A DNA stretch of 64,000 bases from UBA6059 sp965227155 (lineage in GTDB: Bacteria > Bacteroidota > Bacteroidia > Cytophagales > Cyclobacteriaceae): assembly GCA_965227155.1 (NCBI GenBank), contig OZ245731.1, positions 186,001 to 250,000 of the forward strand. The letters run 5' to 3'. Position 1 is the first letter of the stretch, and the number at the start of each line of letters is the position of its first letter. This document shows, piece after piece, positions 32,300-41,765 of the stretch. The notes below the pieces were generated by a model. The model had not been told where the DNA came from, searched no databases, and saw only the letters and a list, made by a program, of their open reading frames with translations. A program made the position numbers and the translations under genes.

Positions 32300-34984
32300 T
32301 TAACCCAGCTTAGCCAGGTTTTCTTCCAGGGCCTTGATTTTTGCCTCAGCATCCGCTTGTTTTTTGCGCTCCATGGCCACCACCTGCTCAGGTGCATTAT
32401 TCACAAACCTTTCATTGCTCAATTTCTTTTGCACACCTTGCAAGAATCCCTTTTGGTATTCAATCTGCTTTTTAATTTCTTCAATCTCCTTAGCCACATC
32501 AATTTTACCAGCAATGGCTACATGGCATTCATTGGTATGAACCATAAAGGAAAGGGCCTCTTCGGGCTTATCACCACCCAGGCTCAGGTCGGACAAATTG
32601 GCCAGCTTAGAAATAGTACCTGAGAAAAGTGAAAGCTTTTCTGCTCCTATCTTACTGATCACCAATGGTAATGCCTCCTTTGGATTGATGCCTTTCTCAT
32701 TGCGCAGATTGCGTACGGCTGCTACCACATCAAAAGCCTCAGCAGCTGCTTTTAACAATGCCTCGTCATAGGCATCCGCTTTTGGCCATGCAGCGATGAT
32801 GATGCAGTCATCAGCATCTCGCTCCTTAATTTCGTGCCAGAGCTCTTCGGTAATGAATGGCATAAATGGATGCAATACCCTCAGCACTTTTTCAAAGAAA
32901 TGAATCGTTGCTTCGTAGGTCTTCTCGTCAATAGACTCCTGATAAGCAGGCTTGATCATCTCAAGATACCAACTGCAGAAGTCATTCCACACCAGCTTAT
33001 AGGTAGCCATCAGTGCATCGGATATCCTGTATTTACTGAAATTCTCTTCGATCTCTGCCAGCGCTTTGTTGTATCTCGACTCAAACCAGGCGATAGCAGT
33101 ATGGTTATCTGCATTGTCTTCACCGGCTTTTACATCCCAGCCTTTCACCAGCCGGAAGGCATTCCAAATCTTATTGGCAAAATTCCTTCCCTGCTCCACC
33201 AACTTCTCATCGAAAAGCAAGTCATTTCCCGCAGGAGATGAAAAAAGCATGCCCGTACGCACACCATCAGCTCCATATTGCTTAATCAATTCAAGCGGAT
33301 CTGGTGAGTTGCCCAGCGATTTAGACATTTTGCGGCGCAGTTTATCCCTTACAATACCTGTGAGGTACACATCATGAAAGGGCTTTTCGTCCAGGTATTC
33401 ATATCCTGCTATGATCATCCGAGCTACCCAGAAAAACAGAATCTCAGGTGCAGTTACCAGCACGTTGGTTGGATAGAAATAGTTGAGGTCAGCATTAGCG
33501 GATTTGTTGATTTTGCCTTTAGCCGCATCAAAATACTGATCATTGAAGCCCTTGAAAGTCTCAATAGGAAATAGCCAGCTGGATGCCCAGGTATCCAGCA
33601 CATCCGGGTCCTGGATAAGTGCATCGGCTGATAGCGCCGCATTACCCGATTTTTCTCTGGCCAATTCCAGGGCCTCCTCTGCTGAGGCTGCCACCACATA
33701 ATCATCCTCCCCGGAACCATAATAATAGGCTGGAATGCGCTGACCCCACCACAGCTGACGGCTGATACACCAATCGCGTACATTCTCCATCCAGTGGGTG
33801 TAGGTATTCTTGAATTTAGATGGCGTGAGTTTCACCTCATCATTTACTACAGCATCCAGGGCCTGCCTGGAAATCTCCTTCATCCGTATGAACCACTGTA
33901 AGCTTAGCTTTGGCTCCACAACCGTATTGGTTCTCTCTGAACGACCAATTTTAGTAGTAAAATCTTCCTGGCCTACCAAATGTCCGGCTGCTTTGAGATC
34001 TTTAATCACCATTTTTCGTACTACAAACCGGTCTTTACCCACGTATGCAGGTACGCCACATTTTTCATTCAATGTACCATCCAGGTTGATGGTATCAATC
34101 ACTTCCAGGTTGTGCCGCTGCCCTATTTCATAGTCATTAGGATCATGAGCAGGCGTTACTTTCAGGCATCCGGTACCAAAGTCTTTCTCTACATAGCTAT
34201 CGGCGATGATGGGAATTTCCCGCTCCACAAATGGAACGATGGCATGCTTGCCAATCAGATGCTGATAGCGCTCGTCATCAGGATTTACAGCAATAGCCGA
34301 GTCACCCATAATGGTCTCCGGTCGGACAGTAGCAATGGTCAGCCATTGATCCCCTTCTTCCTTAATTCGGTACCTTACGGAATACAAAGTGGCTGTTTCC
34401 CCATCTTCATTGTAGATCACCTCTTCATTGGAGAGGGCTGTTTGGGCTTCACAATCCCAATTGATCATGCGCAATCCACGATAGATGTAGCCCTTTTTGT
34501 ATAAATCGATAAATACCTTAATTACCGCATCGTAGTAATCATCATCCATGGTAAAGGCGGTGCGATCCCAATCGCATGATGCACCCAGCTTTTTGAGCTG
34601 CTCAAGGATTATCCCACCATATTTCTCCTTCCATTCCCAGGCATATTTCATGAATTCATCCCGGGACAAATCGCTCTTTTTAATGCCTTTTTCACGTAGC
34701 ATCTTAACCACCTTAGCCTCCGTGGCTATAGACGCATGGTCAGTACCGGGTACCCAGCAGGCCTCTTTACCTTCCATTCTGGCTTTACGGATCAATACAT
34801 CCTGAATGGTATTATTGAGCATGTGACCCATATGCAATACACCTGTGACATTTGGCGGGGGAATTACGATGCTATATGGCTCCTTTTCGGGGTTGGCTTT
34901 GGCATGGAAATATTTTTTTTCCAGCCAATATTGATACCATTTATCTTCTACGCTTTCAGGACTATACTTAGTGGAAATCGCCAT
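32300..34984 (-). CDS. valS: Valine--tRNA ligase
   Basis: 894 residues, the usual bacterial length. The class I signatures are HMGH (51-54, in PPNVTGVLHMGHML) and KMSKS (about 548-552, RRKMSKSLGNSPDPLELI). The editing domain lies at about 185-345 (ATVRPETIMGDSAIAV), the anticodon-binding domain follows, and a C-terminal coiled coil (about 830-894, IEEIKKQIEYQKGFLQGVQK) is typical of ValRS. It charges tRNA-Val with valine and edits Thr. It heads a two-gene operon with the small membrane protein. Confidence 0.98.
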   Translation of the reverse strand: MAISTKYSPESVEDKWYQYWLEKKYFHAKANPEKEPYSIVIPPPNVTGVLHMGHMLNNTIQDVLIRKARMEGKEACWVPGTDHASIATEAKVVKMLREKGIKKSDLSRDEFMKYAWEWKEKYGGIILEQLKKLGASCDWDRTAFTMDDDYYDAVIKVFIDLYKKGYIYRGLRMINWDCEAQTALSNEEVIYNEDGETATLYSVRYRIKEEGDQWLTIATVRPETIMGDSAIAVNPDDERYQHLIGKHAIVPFVEREIPIIADSYVEKDFGTGCLKVTPAHDPNDYEIGQRHNLEVIDTINLDGTLNEKCGVPAYVGKDRFVVRKMVIKDLKAAGHLVGQEDFTTKIGRSERTNTVVEPKLSLQWFIRMKEISRQALDAVVNDEVKLTPSKFKNTYTHWMENVRDWCISRQLWWGQRIPAYYYGSGEDDYVVAASAEEALELAREKSGNAALSADALIQDPDVLDTWASSWLFPIETFKGFNDQYFDAAKGKINKSANADLNYFYPTNVLVTAPEILFFWVARMIIAGYEYLDEKPFHDVYLTGIVRDKLRRKMSKSLGNSPDPLELIKQYGADGVRTGMLFSSPAGNDLLFDEKLVEQGRNFANKIWNAFRLVKGWDVKAGEDNADNHTAIAWFESRYNKALAEIEENFSKYRISDALMATYKLVWNDFCSWYLEMIKPAYQESIDEKTYEATIHFFEKVLRVLHPFMPFITEELWHEIKERDADDCIIIAAWPKADAYDEALLKAAAEAFDVVAAVRNLRNEKGINPKEALPLVISKIGAEKLSLFSGTISKLANLSDLSLGGDKPEEALSFMVHTNECHVAIAGKIDVAKEIEEIKKQIEYQKGFLQGVQKKLSNERFVNNAPEQVVAMERKKQADAEAKIKALEENLAKLG

Positions 34985-35014
34985 TTTCGTGTATTGCTGT
35001 TAAATTTTGAAGCG

Positions 35015-35022
35015 CAAAGCTA
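35015..35022 (-). promoter_or_regulatory. Promoter -7 box of valS
   Basis: The minus strand reads TAGCTTTG, an exact TAnnTTTG match, 30 bases upstream of the valS ATG. No convincing -33 TTG at the preferred spacing was found. Confidence 0.5.
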
Positions 35023-35164
35023 AACATAACTGCCAAAAACGGCGGTTAAACTCTTACACGTTTTACAGGTTCTAGATACTGTCATAGTCTCTTTTATAAT
35101 TTTTTTCTGTGCCATCAATCCAAACCCGGAGTGAGCTTCGTACATAGTGAAAACCAAAAAATAT

Positions 35165-36316
35165 ATGGATACCACATACAACCAAACGTACCCACAGGAT
35201 CAATCTAAAATACTTTGGCCACAGTTGGCCAGCTTAGGCGGCCTTTATGCATCCGTAGTAATCGGATGGATAGCCTATTACAACTACCAGCCTATTTTGC
35301 TGGAAAGCTTCAACCTTACACAGTTTACATTACCGCTTTTCATCATCCAGGGGATTATTTTGGTGGTAACACCACCTATCGCCGGTCGATTGGGAGACAA
35401 ATACCGTAAGCGCACCGGCCACCGGCTGCCTATCATCAGTGCTGGTATCAGCTTCACGGCTATGATTTTCATGGCAGTAGCCTTCACCCTATTTGTAAAC
35501 CCTAACCCAGGACTGTTTACCACCATATTGATACCCACTGCTGTTACCGCCTGGCTTGTGGGGATGAGTATCTTCACCAGCCCTGCTATTTCTACCGTAG
35601 AACTATTCGCGCCCAGCGAGAAAATGCCTACCGCAATGGCGGTAATTACCGTAATCTCCGGATTGATTTATGCAATTGAGCCTGTGATACAGGATGTTAT
35701 CAACTATTTAGGTGCACCTTTTACCTTCGCACTGGGTGGCGTGGCTGTTGGCATCTCCGGTTATTTCCTCAAAAGGAATTCCAATGAAGTGTTCGATAAG
35801 CTTTCTTCCCAGGTAGCCGCCCAGGAGGAAAAATCCTCAGCAGGAAAATCAGATTTCCCCATGGTCATTGTACTGGGTTTTGCCCTGGGGTTGATCACCA
35901 GCATGCTCTTCAATCTGTTTCCCGATAGATTTCAGGTGGCTTTTGACAGCCTGTTGGGCACTGATATAGATGGTGATTTGGTAACTACCGTAATTTTAGC
36001 CTTCTCAGCTATTTTGGCGATACCTCTGGGTAGACTTGCTGAAAACCTAGGTTTGCATATGTCTGTCAGACTTGGGGTTATTGCTATGTTTATTTGTGCT
36101 CTGGCAATACTTTGGTTTGAAAATTCTGCACTGCTGTTGATCATGCTGGTGGTATTCGCATTGGCTTATACGTTAACGAGTGTGAGCTCACTACCCCTTG
36201 CTATTAAAGGCGTCAACCTAAAGAACAAGGTGCTGGGCGTAGGCTTCTTCTATGCGGGATTTGAGCTGCCCAATGGTATTTTGGAAGCTACGCTGGTTTA
36301 CCTTGGAAAATTTTAA
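35165..36316 (+). CDS. MFS transporter (sugar-cation symporter-like)
   Basis: 383 residues, about 11-12 membrane helices. The motif GRLGDKYRKRTGHRLPII after TM2 resembles the GxxSDRxRxxxGRRxP signature of the GPH/SLC45 sugar transporter branch. A Lys/Ser-rich loop sits at about 215-230 and the second half begins at FPMVIVLGFALG. The substrate is unknown; sugars are the family tendency. The ATG at 35165 was chosen over a GTG at 35147. Divergent from valS. Confidence 0.8.
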   Translation: MDTTYNQTYPQDQSKILWPQLASLGGLYASVVIGWIAYYNYQPILLESFNLTQFTLPLFIIQGIILVVTPPIAGRLGDKYRKRTGHRLPIISAGISFTAMIFMAVAFTLFVNPNPGLFTTILIPTAVTAWLVGMSIFTSPAISTVELFAPSEKMPTAMAVITVISGLIYAIEPVIQDVINYLGAPFTFALGGVAVGISGYFLKRNSNEVFDKLSSQVAAQEEKSSAGKSDFPMVIVLGFALGLITSMLFNLFPDRFQVAFDSLLGTDIDGDLVTTVILAFSAILAIPLGRLAENLGLHMSVRLGVIAMFICALAILWFENSALLLIMLVVFALAYTLTSVSSLPLAIKGVNLKNKVLGVGFFYAGFELPNGILEATLVYLGKF

Positions 36317-36450
36317 TCAGCTATAAAGCAAAGGATATCTCAATTTCAATGTAGCGAAGTACAAGAAACCTATTGAAGCTTCAAAAAACGCCAGCTACAT
36401 CACTATTCTGAGTAAACACCTTCAATATTTTCGATTGCCTTGGATCATTC

Positions 36451-36458
36451 TATCTTTG
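36451..36458 (+). promoter_or_regulatory. Promoter -7 box of the fumarylacetoacetase gene
   Basis: TATCTTTG, an exact TAnnTTTG match, 20 bases before the ATG at 36479. Confidence 0.55.
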
Positions 36459-36478
36459 TATAGAACCTAAACACATAG

Positions 36479-37759
36479 ATGATGATCCAGGCAAACGATC
36501 CTACCTTACAGTCGTGGGTGGAAGTTCCGGAGAATTCCGACTTCCCTATCCAAAACATTCCATTTGGCATTTTTAAAACTGCAGGCCACAGCCCAAGGGC
36601 GTGTTCTGCAATCGGAGAGAAAGTTCTGGACCTGCAATTTTTACATGAAAATGGCTATTTCCATCATCTAGACCTGCCCCCGGGCATTTTTGCTCATGAT
36701 ACGCTCAATGCATTCATTGCGCTGGGCAAACCAATAACCAACAACGTTCGCAATAGAATTGCGGAGCTATTAAGTACGGAATGTGCGGAACTACGGGAGC
36801 GGGATTACCACTGCGAAGAAGCTTTCTTTAATTACAAAGAAGTGGAAATGCTGATGCCCGTATTCGTGCGGGACTATACAGATTTTTATTCTTCCAAAGA
36901 ACATGCGACCAATGTTGGTTCCATGTTTAGAGATCCGGACAATGCCTTGCTTCCCAACTGGAAACATATGCCGGTAGCTTACCATGGCAGGGCGTCTTCT
37001 ATCATCGTGAGTGGGACGCCCATCAAAAGACCGAAAGGACAAGCGAAAAACCCGGATGAAGATATGCCCCATTTTGGACCAACCAAGCGGCTTGACTTTG
37101 AACTGGAAATGGCATTCGTAGTAGGCAAGTCAACGCAGTTGGGAGATACAGTACCATTGGAGCAGGCAGAAGATCATATTTTTGGCATGGTACTTTTCAA
37201 TGATTGGTCTGCCCGTGACATCCAGCCCTGGGAGTATGTGCCACTGGGACCTTTTCTTGGTAAAAATTTCGGTTCTTCCATCTCCCCGTGGATAGTAACG
37301 CTTGAAGCTTTGGCGCCATTTCGCGTAGAGGGGCCAAAGCAGGATGTGCCGGTGTTGCCATACCTGCAGTTTGAGGGGCAACGTAATTTTGATATAAACC
37401 TGGAGGTGGGCATTGCCCTGGAAGCTGGACAGGAGAAAATAGTATGTCAAAGCAACCACAAATACCTTTACTGGAACATTGCTCAACAGCTGGCGCACCA
37501 TACAGTAAATGGTTGCAATATAGCAGTGGGTGATATGTACGCTTCAGGCACCATCAGTGGACCCGAGCCATCCAGCTTCGGATCTATGCTTGAAATCGCC
37601 TGGAAGGGCACCAGGCCTGTAGCTATGCCGGATGGTACCGAAAGGAAGTTTATTCATGATGGCGATACGGTAATCATGCGGGCACATGCACAAAACGATC
37701 AAGTGAGGATAGGCTTTGGTGAGGTGCGCTCAAAGGTACTGCCCGCAAACGAGGATTGA
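36479..37759 (+). CDS. fahA: Fumarylacetoacetase
   Basis: 426 residues, matching eukaryotic-type FAH in length. The SH3-like N-terminal domain is followed by the C-terminal hydrolase: DYTDFYSSKEHATNVGSMFR (metal Asp and catalytic His), PVAYHGRASSI, FELEMAFVVG (metal Glu pair), NDWSARDIQPWEYVPLGPFL and KNFGSSISPW. It cleaves fumarylacetoacetate to fumarate and acetoacetate, the last step of tyrosine/homogentisate degradation. The other pathway genes are not in this window. It is flanked on both sides by MFS transporter genes on the same strand, but its own promoter box suggests separate control. Confidence 0.96.
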   Translation: MMIQANDPTLQSWVEVPENSDFPIQNIPFGIFKTAGHSPRACSAIGEKVLDLQFLHENGYFHHLDLPPGIFAHDTLNAFIALGKPITNNVRNRIAELLSTECAELRERDYHCEEAFFNYKEVEMLMPVFVRDYTDFYSSKEHATNVGSMFRDPDNALLPNWKHMPVAYHGRASSIIVSGTPIKRPKGQAKNPDEDMPHFGPTKRLDFELEMAFVVGKSTQLGDTVPLEQAEDHIFGMVLFNDWSARDIQPWEYVPLGPFLGKNFGSSISPWIVTLEALAPFRVEGPKQDVPVLPYLQFEGQRNFDINLEVGIALEAGQEKIVCQSNHKYLYWNIAQQLAHHTVNGCNIAVGDMYASGTISGPEPSSFGSMLEIAWKGTRPVAMPDGTERKFIHDGDTVIMRAHAQNDQVRIGFGEVRSKVLPANED

Positions 37760-37797
37760 AGGGAACATAACTCAGGCTGCCCGGTTAGTAGAAACAT

Positions 37798-39081
37798 ATG
37801 AATGCCATTACAAATCGGGCTTACGAGTTTTTAGCAGATGAAGAATTAAGGAGTTGTAGCACCATCCCTGATGAAGACTGTACCGATGTGCCCAAGAACT
37901 TTATCCTCAATATTGTCAATGGTTCCTTAACTAAACTGGCTGAAAAACTCATCAGTCCCAACCTTACCTTACCCTGGATTCTCCAGTTATTGGGGGCACC
38001 GGCAATGCTTATTGGCATGTTGGTGCCGATCAAAGATGCAGGCTCATTGCTACCTCAGCTTTTTGTGGCCGGCAGTATTCGGACAAGACCTAAAAGAAAG
38101 TTCTTTTGGGTATTTGCTGCGCTGGCACAGGGCCTCTGCTGGCTGATTGCTGGCGTGTTAATATTCACAACAGATCACGCATACATCAACTGGCTTGTTG
38201 CCATACTTTTATTATGCTTCAGCCTTGCCAGTGGTATTGCCTCGGTAGCTTTTAAAGATGTAACCGGTAAAACCATACCTAAGGGCAATCGCGGACAGAT
38301 GCTTAGCTATCGTTCTACATTTGGTGGAATACTAGCCATTGCCGCTAGTGCGATTCTCATTTTTTTTATATCTGATACTGATGATAAAGCTGTCTTCGCG
38401 GGGTTGTTTCTGCTGGTAGCGGCATTATGGTTGGTAGCCGCATTGGTTTTTGCTTTCATCGATGAGGCTAGCGGTTCCACGCAAGGGGGTAGAAATGCCC
38501 AGCATGAATTAAAAGCCGGATTAGCATTACTTCAAAAACAAACCGATTTTAGAAATTTTCTTTTGGTACGGGCTTTATTGATGGCCATACCCTTATTGAC
38601 TCCATTTTACGTTATCCTGAGCGGTACGAATGATAACAGCATTGAAAATCTGGGTATACTGCTCATAGTTGGAAGTGTAGCGCAGGTCATTAGCAGTCCT
38701 ATTTGGGGCCGATTTGCCGATCGATCTACACTTTTTTTGATGAAAATATGTGTGGCTATTGGTCTGATGGGAGTAGGGTATGCTCTTTTTATTGCCACAC
38801 AAAATTTAGGCTTTTATGCGAGTATCCCTTTGTTTTTAATCAATGGGTTAGCCTACGCCGGTGCCAGGCTTAGCAGAAAAACCTATCTGATTGACTATGC
38901 ACCTGAGGACGAGCGGCCTACATATGTAGCCATAGCCAATACAACAATAGGTCTTTTTACATTGATGGCCGCAGGGTTTGGATTTATCGCACAATGGTTT
39001 GGCATAATACCTCAACTGTTGTTTTTCGGTTCAATGCTCATCACTGCGGGATTATTAACCACCAGATTAAAGAAAGTTTAA
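37798..39081 (+). CDS. MFS transporter
   Basis: 427 residues, about 12 helices after a hydrophilic N-terminus of some 45 residues (FLADEELRSCSTIPDEDCTD) that is longer than usual and holds two cysteines. Motifs include SGIASVAFKDVTGKTIPKGN RGQ (loop 4-5), SPIWGRFADRS and ARLSRKTYLIDYAPEDERPT, as in the MFS_1 superfamily. The substrate is unknown. 38 bases after fahA, possibly the same transcript. Its TAA overlaps the stop of a small zinc-ribbon gene on the other strand. Confidence 0.82.
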   Translation: MNAITNRAYEFLADEELRSCSTIPDEDCTDVPKNFILNIVNGSLTKLAEKLISPNLTLPWILQLLGAPAMLIGMLVPIKDAGSLLPQLFVAGSIRTRPKRKFFWVFAALAQGLCWLIAGVLIFTTDHAYINWLVAILLLCFSLASGIASVAFKDVTGKTIPKGNRGQMLSYRSTFGGILAIAASAILIFFISDTDDKAVFAGLFLLVAALWLVAALVFAFIDEASGSTQGGRNAQHELKAGLALLQKQTDFRNFLLVRALLMAIPLLTPFYVILSGTNDNSIENLGILLIVGSVAQVISSPIWGRFADRSTLFLMKICVAIGLMGVGYALFIATQNLGFYASIPLFLINGLAYAGARLSRKTYLIDYAPEDERPTYVAIANTTIGLFTLMAAGFGFIAQWFGIIPQLLFFGSMLITAGLLTTRLKKV

Positions 39082-39230
39082 AGAAGCCAAAACAAGATGA
39101 ATAGAATAACCAACGCAATCGCAATCCATGAAATGGGTCTTGATTGTCTGGGAAATTCATACTGACATATAGGGCAAACTGACTCAGAAGCATCTATTTC
39201 CATAGCACACGAAGGACATTCTTTCTTCAT
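39078..39230 (-). CDS. 50-residue zinc-ribbon membrane protein
   Basis: A short gene: ATG at 39230, TAA at 39080-39078. The protein starts MKKECPSCAMEIDASESVCP, continuing ICQYEFP: two CxxC knuckles (CPSC and CPIC) form a rubredoxin-like zinc ribbon, followed by a polybasic patch (PRQSRP) and a C-terminal membrane helix (WIAIALVILFILFWLL). Small zinc ribbons with a tail anchor are common in Bacteroidota; the function is unknown. It ends tail to tail with the MFS gene, sharing its last 4 bases. Confidence 0.78.
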   Translation of the reverse strand: MKKECPSCAMEIDASESVCPICQYEFPRQSRPISWIAIALVILFILFWLL

Positions 39231-39326
39231 AATGAAAATCTAATGTCAAAAAATGTCACTTACCATATTCTTTAAGTTTTTTCATCGATATAAGGTTAAA
39301 TGCTATGTAGTTTTGTTAGATACGCA

Positions 39327-40643
39327 ATGATTAGACTTAGAGCTTTCCGATTTAATTCTTTGATTCTTTTGATCACCCTGGTGATATGGAGTTGTGATAA
39401 TGAACCTGTCGATTTACCATTAATCCAAAGGCCGGTAAGTATCAGCATAAGCCCGCAACCAAACTTCAGTAGCGAGTTTGTAGAAGATAGACCCGTAGAG
39501 GTCGTGATCAATATAGATAACCAGCGCATAGATCTTAAGCGCTATTCCATCAGAGTACTGCGGGCAATTAGTCGAGAACCGGTTCAATTTATGGAAGGGG
39601 AACTGCAACCCGTTACGGATCAGTTCTTTGTAACATTGGCACCATTCAAAGCTGATCTGTATTCGATTATTGTAACGGTCACTGATGTCAATGATTTCCA
39701 GTCTGCCAACTCTACATTTCTGAACATTCCACCACAGGCATTTCAGGAAGATTATGAACGGATATGGTTTTTGGGTACATCCACACAATGGCAGGAACCT
39801 ATTCTATTTGCTCAAACTGATGACCACATTTGGGGAAGTAACTGCGTGCCACTAGAAGAAGGAGGTCAGTTTTTACTCACTTCAGACCTTGGTTTTAGGG
39901 AATGTCATTGGGGCGGCAATATAACCTTGAGTGGGATTGATCAAGCAGTCCTAATACCCATTAGCTGCGACACTGTGAACTACACCCGGCTGGAAAAAAC
40001 TATTGTAACCTCAGAGCTGCCCTCTGGAAATTACCAATTGGAATTTGACGATATCACGAATGAACTAACCATTTCATTGGCTGACAACTGTGCTGACCAG
40101 CAAGAAGGTATGGCACCTTTTAAAATAGAAGGCACAGCGATTAATTTCATCAATCCGGGTGCTGACTACCTGAAGCGATCAAATAGGGGTTGGGAACTGA
40201 TTCATTATTTTAAGGAAGGGAGTTTCCGCTTTACTGATACTCAAAATACAATGTATGGAGATGGTGGGAATGGCAATTTGCAAGCCAGTGGAAATCCAAT
40301 AAATGTAAGTTCCGGGCTACAGTATATTTATGTTGATCCTGAGACATTGGAATTTCAAATTCAAGCTATCAATTCTCTTTCGGTTGTAGGAGATTTAGAC
40401 TGGTCAGCTGACATGACCATGGAGCAAGACCCCTTAAACCCATGGATTTACCATATTCGCAATATCGCTCTGGAGTCAGGTAGCATAAGATTTCGGGCCA
40501 ATGAAAGCTGGGATATCAGCCTTGGTGATGCTGATGAGGATGGGCTGCTTACTTTTAATGGTGGCAATATTCCAATTTCAGGCGGACGGTTTGACATTAC
40601 TGTAAACTTGATAGACCATAGTTATCGTATTACCCCATTATAA
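39327..40643 (+). CDS. SusE/SusF-like outer-membrane lipoprotein
   Basis: 438 residues. The signal peptide ends in a lipobox (LLITLVIWSC, Cys at about 24). Two or three carbohydrate-binding-like beta-sandwich repeats follow; VVGDLDWSADMTMEQDPLNP, IRFRANESWDISLGD and FDITVNLIDHSYRI in the last resemble SusE/SusF starch-binding modules. An Ig-like domain occupies the N-terminal part. There is no SusC/SusD gene beside it, so the SusF-like call is by fold only. ATG 39327 is preferred to 39300. Convergent with the DUF4249 genes, 4 bases apart. Confidence 0.68.
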   Translation: MIRLRAFRFNSLILLITLVIWSCDNEPVDLPLIQRPVSISISPQPNFSSEFVEDRPVEVVINIDNQRIDLKRYSIRVLRAISREPVQFMEGELQPVTDQFFVTLAPFKADLYSIIVTVTDVNDFQSANSTFLNIPPQAFQEDYERIWFLGTSTQWQEPILFAQTDDHIWGSNCVPLEEGGQFLLTSDLGFRECHWGGNITLSGIDQAVLIPISCDTVNYTRLEKTIVTSELPSGNYQLEFDDITNELTISLADNCADQQEGMAPFKIEGTAINFINPGADYLKRSNRGWELIHYFKEGSFRFTDTQNTMYGDGGNGNLQASGNPINVSSGLQYIYVDPETLEFQIQAINSLSVVGDLDWSADMTMEQDPLNPWIYHIRNIALESGSIRFRANESWDISLGDADEDGLLTFNGGNIPISGGRFDITVNLIDHSYRITPL

Positions 40644-40647
40644 TTTA

Positions 40648-41700
40648 TCAGAAATAATCCGGCTTGGGTATAGACTTGCGATCATCGAAGCATCGCAGAC
40701 AGAAGGTTGGGTATTCGTTTCTTCTTTTGAAAGGATCAAACGCGCAGGGATTAACAATTTGATACGGTAAATCACTTACTCTCACTAGTTTGCGACTAAC
40801 CCGCTCCAATGCTGCACTAAAATATCCATAGACGACCTCATCCGGGTCATCAGGATTATACATGTTGCCGACTATGGTAGCCGGTGGAATGTCAAAGATA
40901 GAACCGCTCTGATTGATATTGGTCCGAATTTTGCTCAAATAATCATACGCAGATGGGGTGATACTGTACTGGTAGGCATTGATGAAGTAGCGACTTAAAA
41001 AGGCATAATCTACCAATCGCTGTGATATCAGTCTATTTTCAATTAAGCCTGACCGCTCCTCCAAACTGCTAAAAATATTGATCCTTTGGACATCTGCCGG
41101 TTGAGCCAGATAGCAAGGGTCAGGTACATTGCCAAAAGGATCAGGAAAATCCGTAGGAATAATTTCAAATACCTCTTCTATCACCCATTGATAAAATTGA
41201 GGGGACTCAGCCTCTGGAATTTCACTATCCAGATACACCTCGTAGTAGGGGTTGGAAATTTCGATACCAAAACTATTGATACGTGTTAGTGATTTAAATT
41301 CACCTTCGAGTTGATCCTGGGCGAGTTGTGTAGGCATTTTTTCTACCTGGGAAAGGTATCTTTTGCCATTTGGCATAATAACCTCCAGAAAATATGATTT
41401 CCCGGGAATGGAATTAAAGGCTGAAGTTGCTAATGAATGCTTCCCCGGCAATTCTTCAAGGAAAAAGTAACGGTTCCCGTCATCATCATGTAGTATTACC
41501 TCAGCACCGCCTACCGCTTCAGCTACCCTATTCAAAGCGCTGGTTTGAGAAATGTACACATAATGTGGCCCCGGATTATTCGTAACCCTACCGGTAATAA
41601 TAAGTTGCCCGGCGTTCCGTTCAGTAGCCACATCGATCTCTTCAATACAGCCTCCAGTTGCAATCAAGACCATGCACACAAAAATCCTCAGGGCTTTCAT
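40648..41700 (-). CDS. DUF4249 outer-membrane lipoprotein (copy 1)
   Basis: 350 residues. A lipobox (IATGGC) is followed by EEIDVATERNAGQLIITGRV, NNPGPHYVYISQTSALN and a carboxypeptidase-like beta domain, and C-terminal PATIVGNMYNPDDPDEVVYG YFSA and the CLRCFDDRKSIPKPDYF tail, all standard for DUF4249. These lipoproteins usually accompany a TonB-dependent receptor; none is next to this pair. It follows copy 2 by 65 bases. ATG 41700 precedes the signal peptide. Confidence 0.9.
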   Translation of the reverse strand: MKALRIFVCMVLIATGGCIEEIDVATERNAGQLIITGRVTNNPGPHYVYISQTSALNRVAEAVGGAEVILHDDDGNRYFFLEELPGKHSLATSAFNSIPGKSYFLEVIMPNGKRYLSQVEKMPTQLAQDQLEGEFKSLTRINSFGIEISNPYYEVYLDSEIPEAESPQFYQWVIEEVFEIIPTDFPDPFGNVPDPCYLAQPADVQRINIFSSLEERSGLIENRLISQRLVDYAFLSRYFINAYQYSITPSAYDYLSKIRTNINQSGSIFDIPPATIVGNMYNPDDPDEVVYGYFSAALERVSRKLVRVSDLPYQIVNPCAFDPFKRRNEYPTFCLRCFDDRKSIPKPDYF

Positions 41701-41765
41701 AGGGCATAAGTAAAACAAATAATCCTTACTAACCAGAAAATGTCGTCACAAGTTGTCTGCTACTA

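Noticed and set aside
35147..35164. GTG start of the MFS transporter at 35147
   Set aside because: The ATG at 35165 gives a normal family-length N-terminus; the six extra residues add nothing recognisable. The choice remains uncertain.
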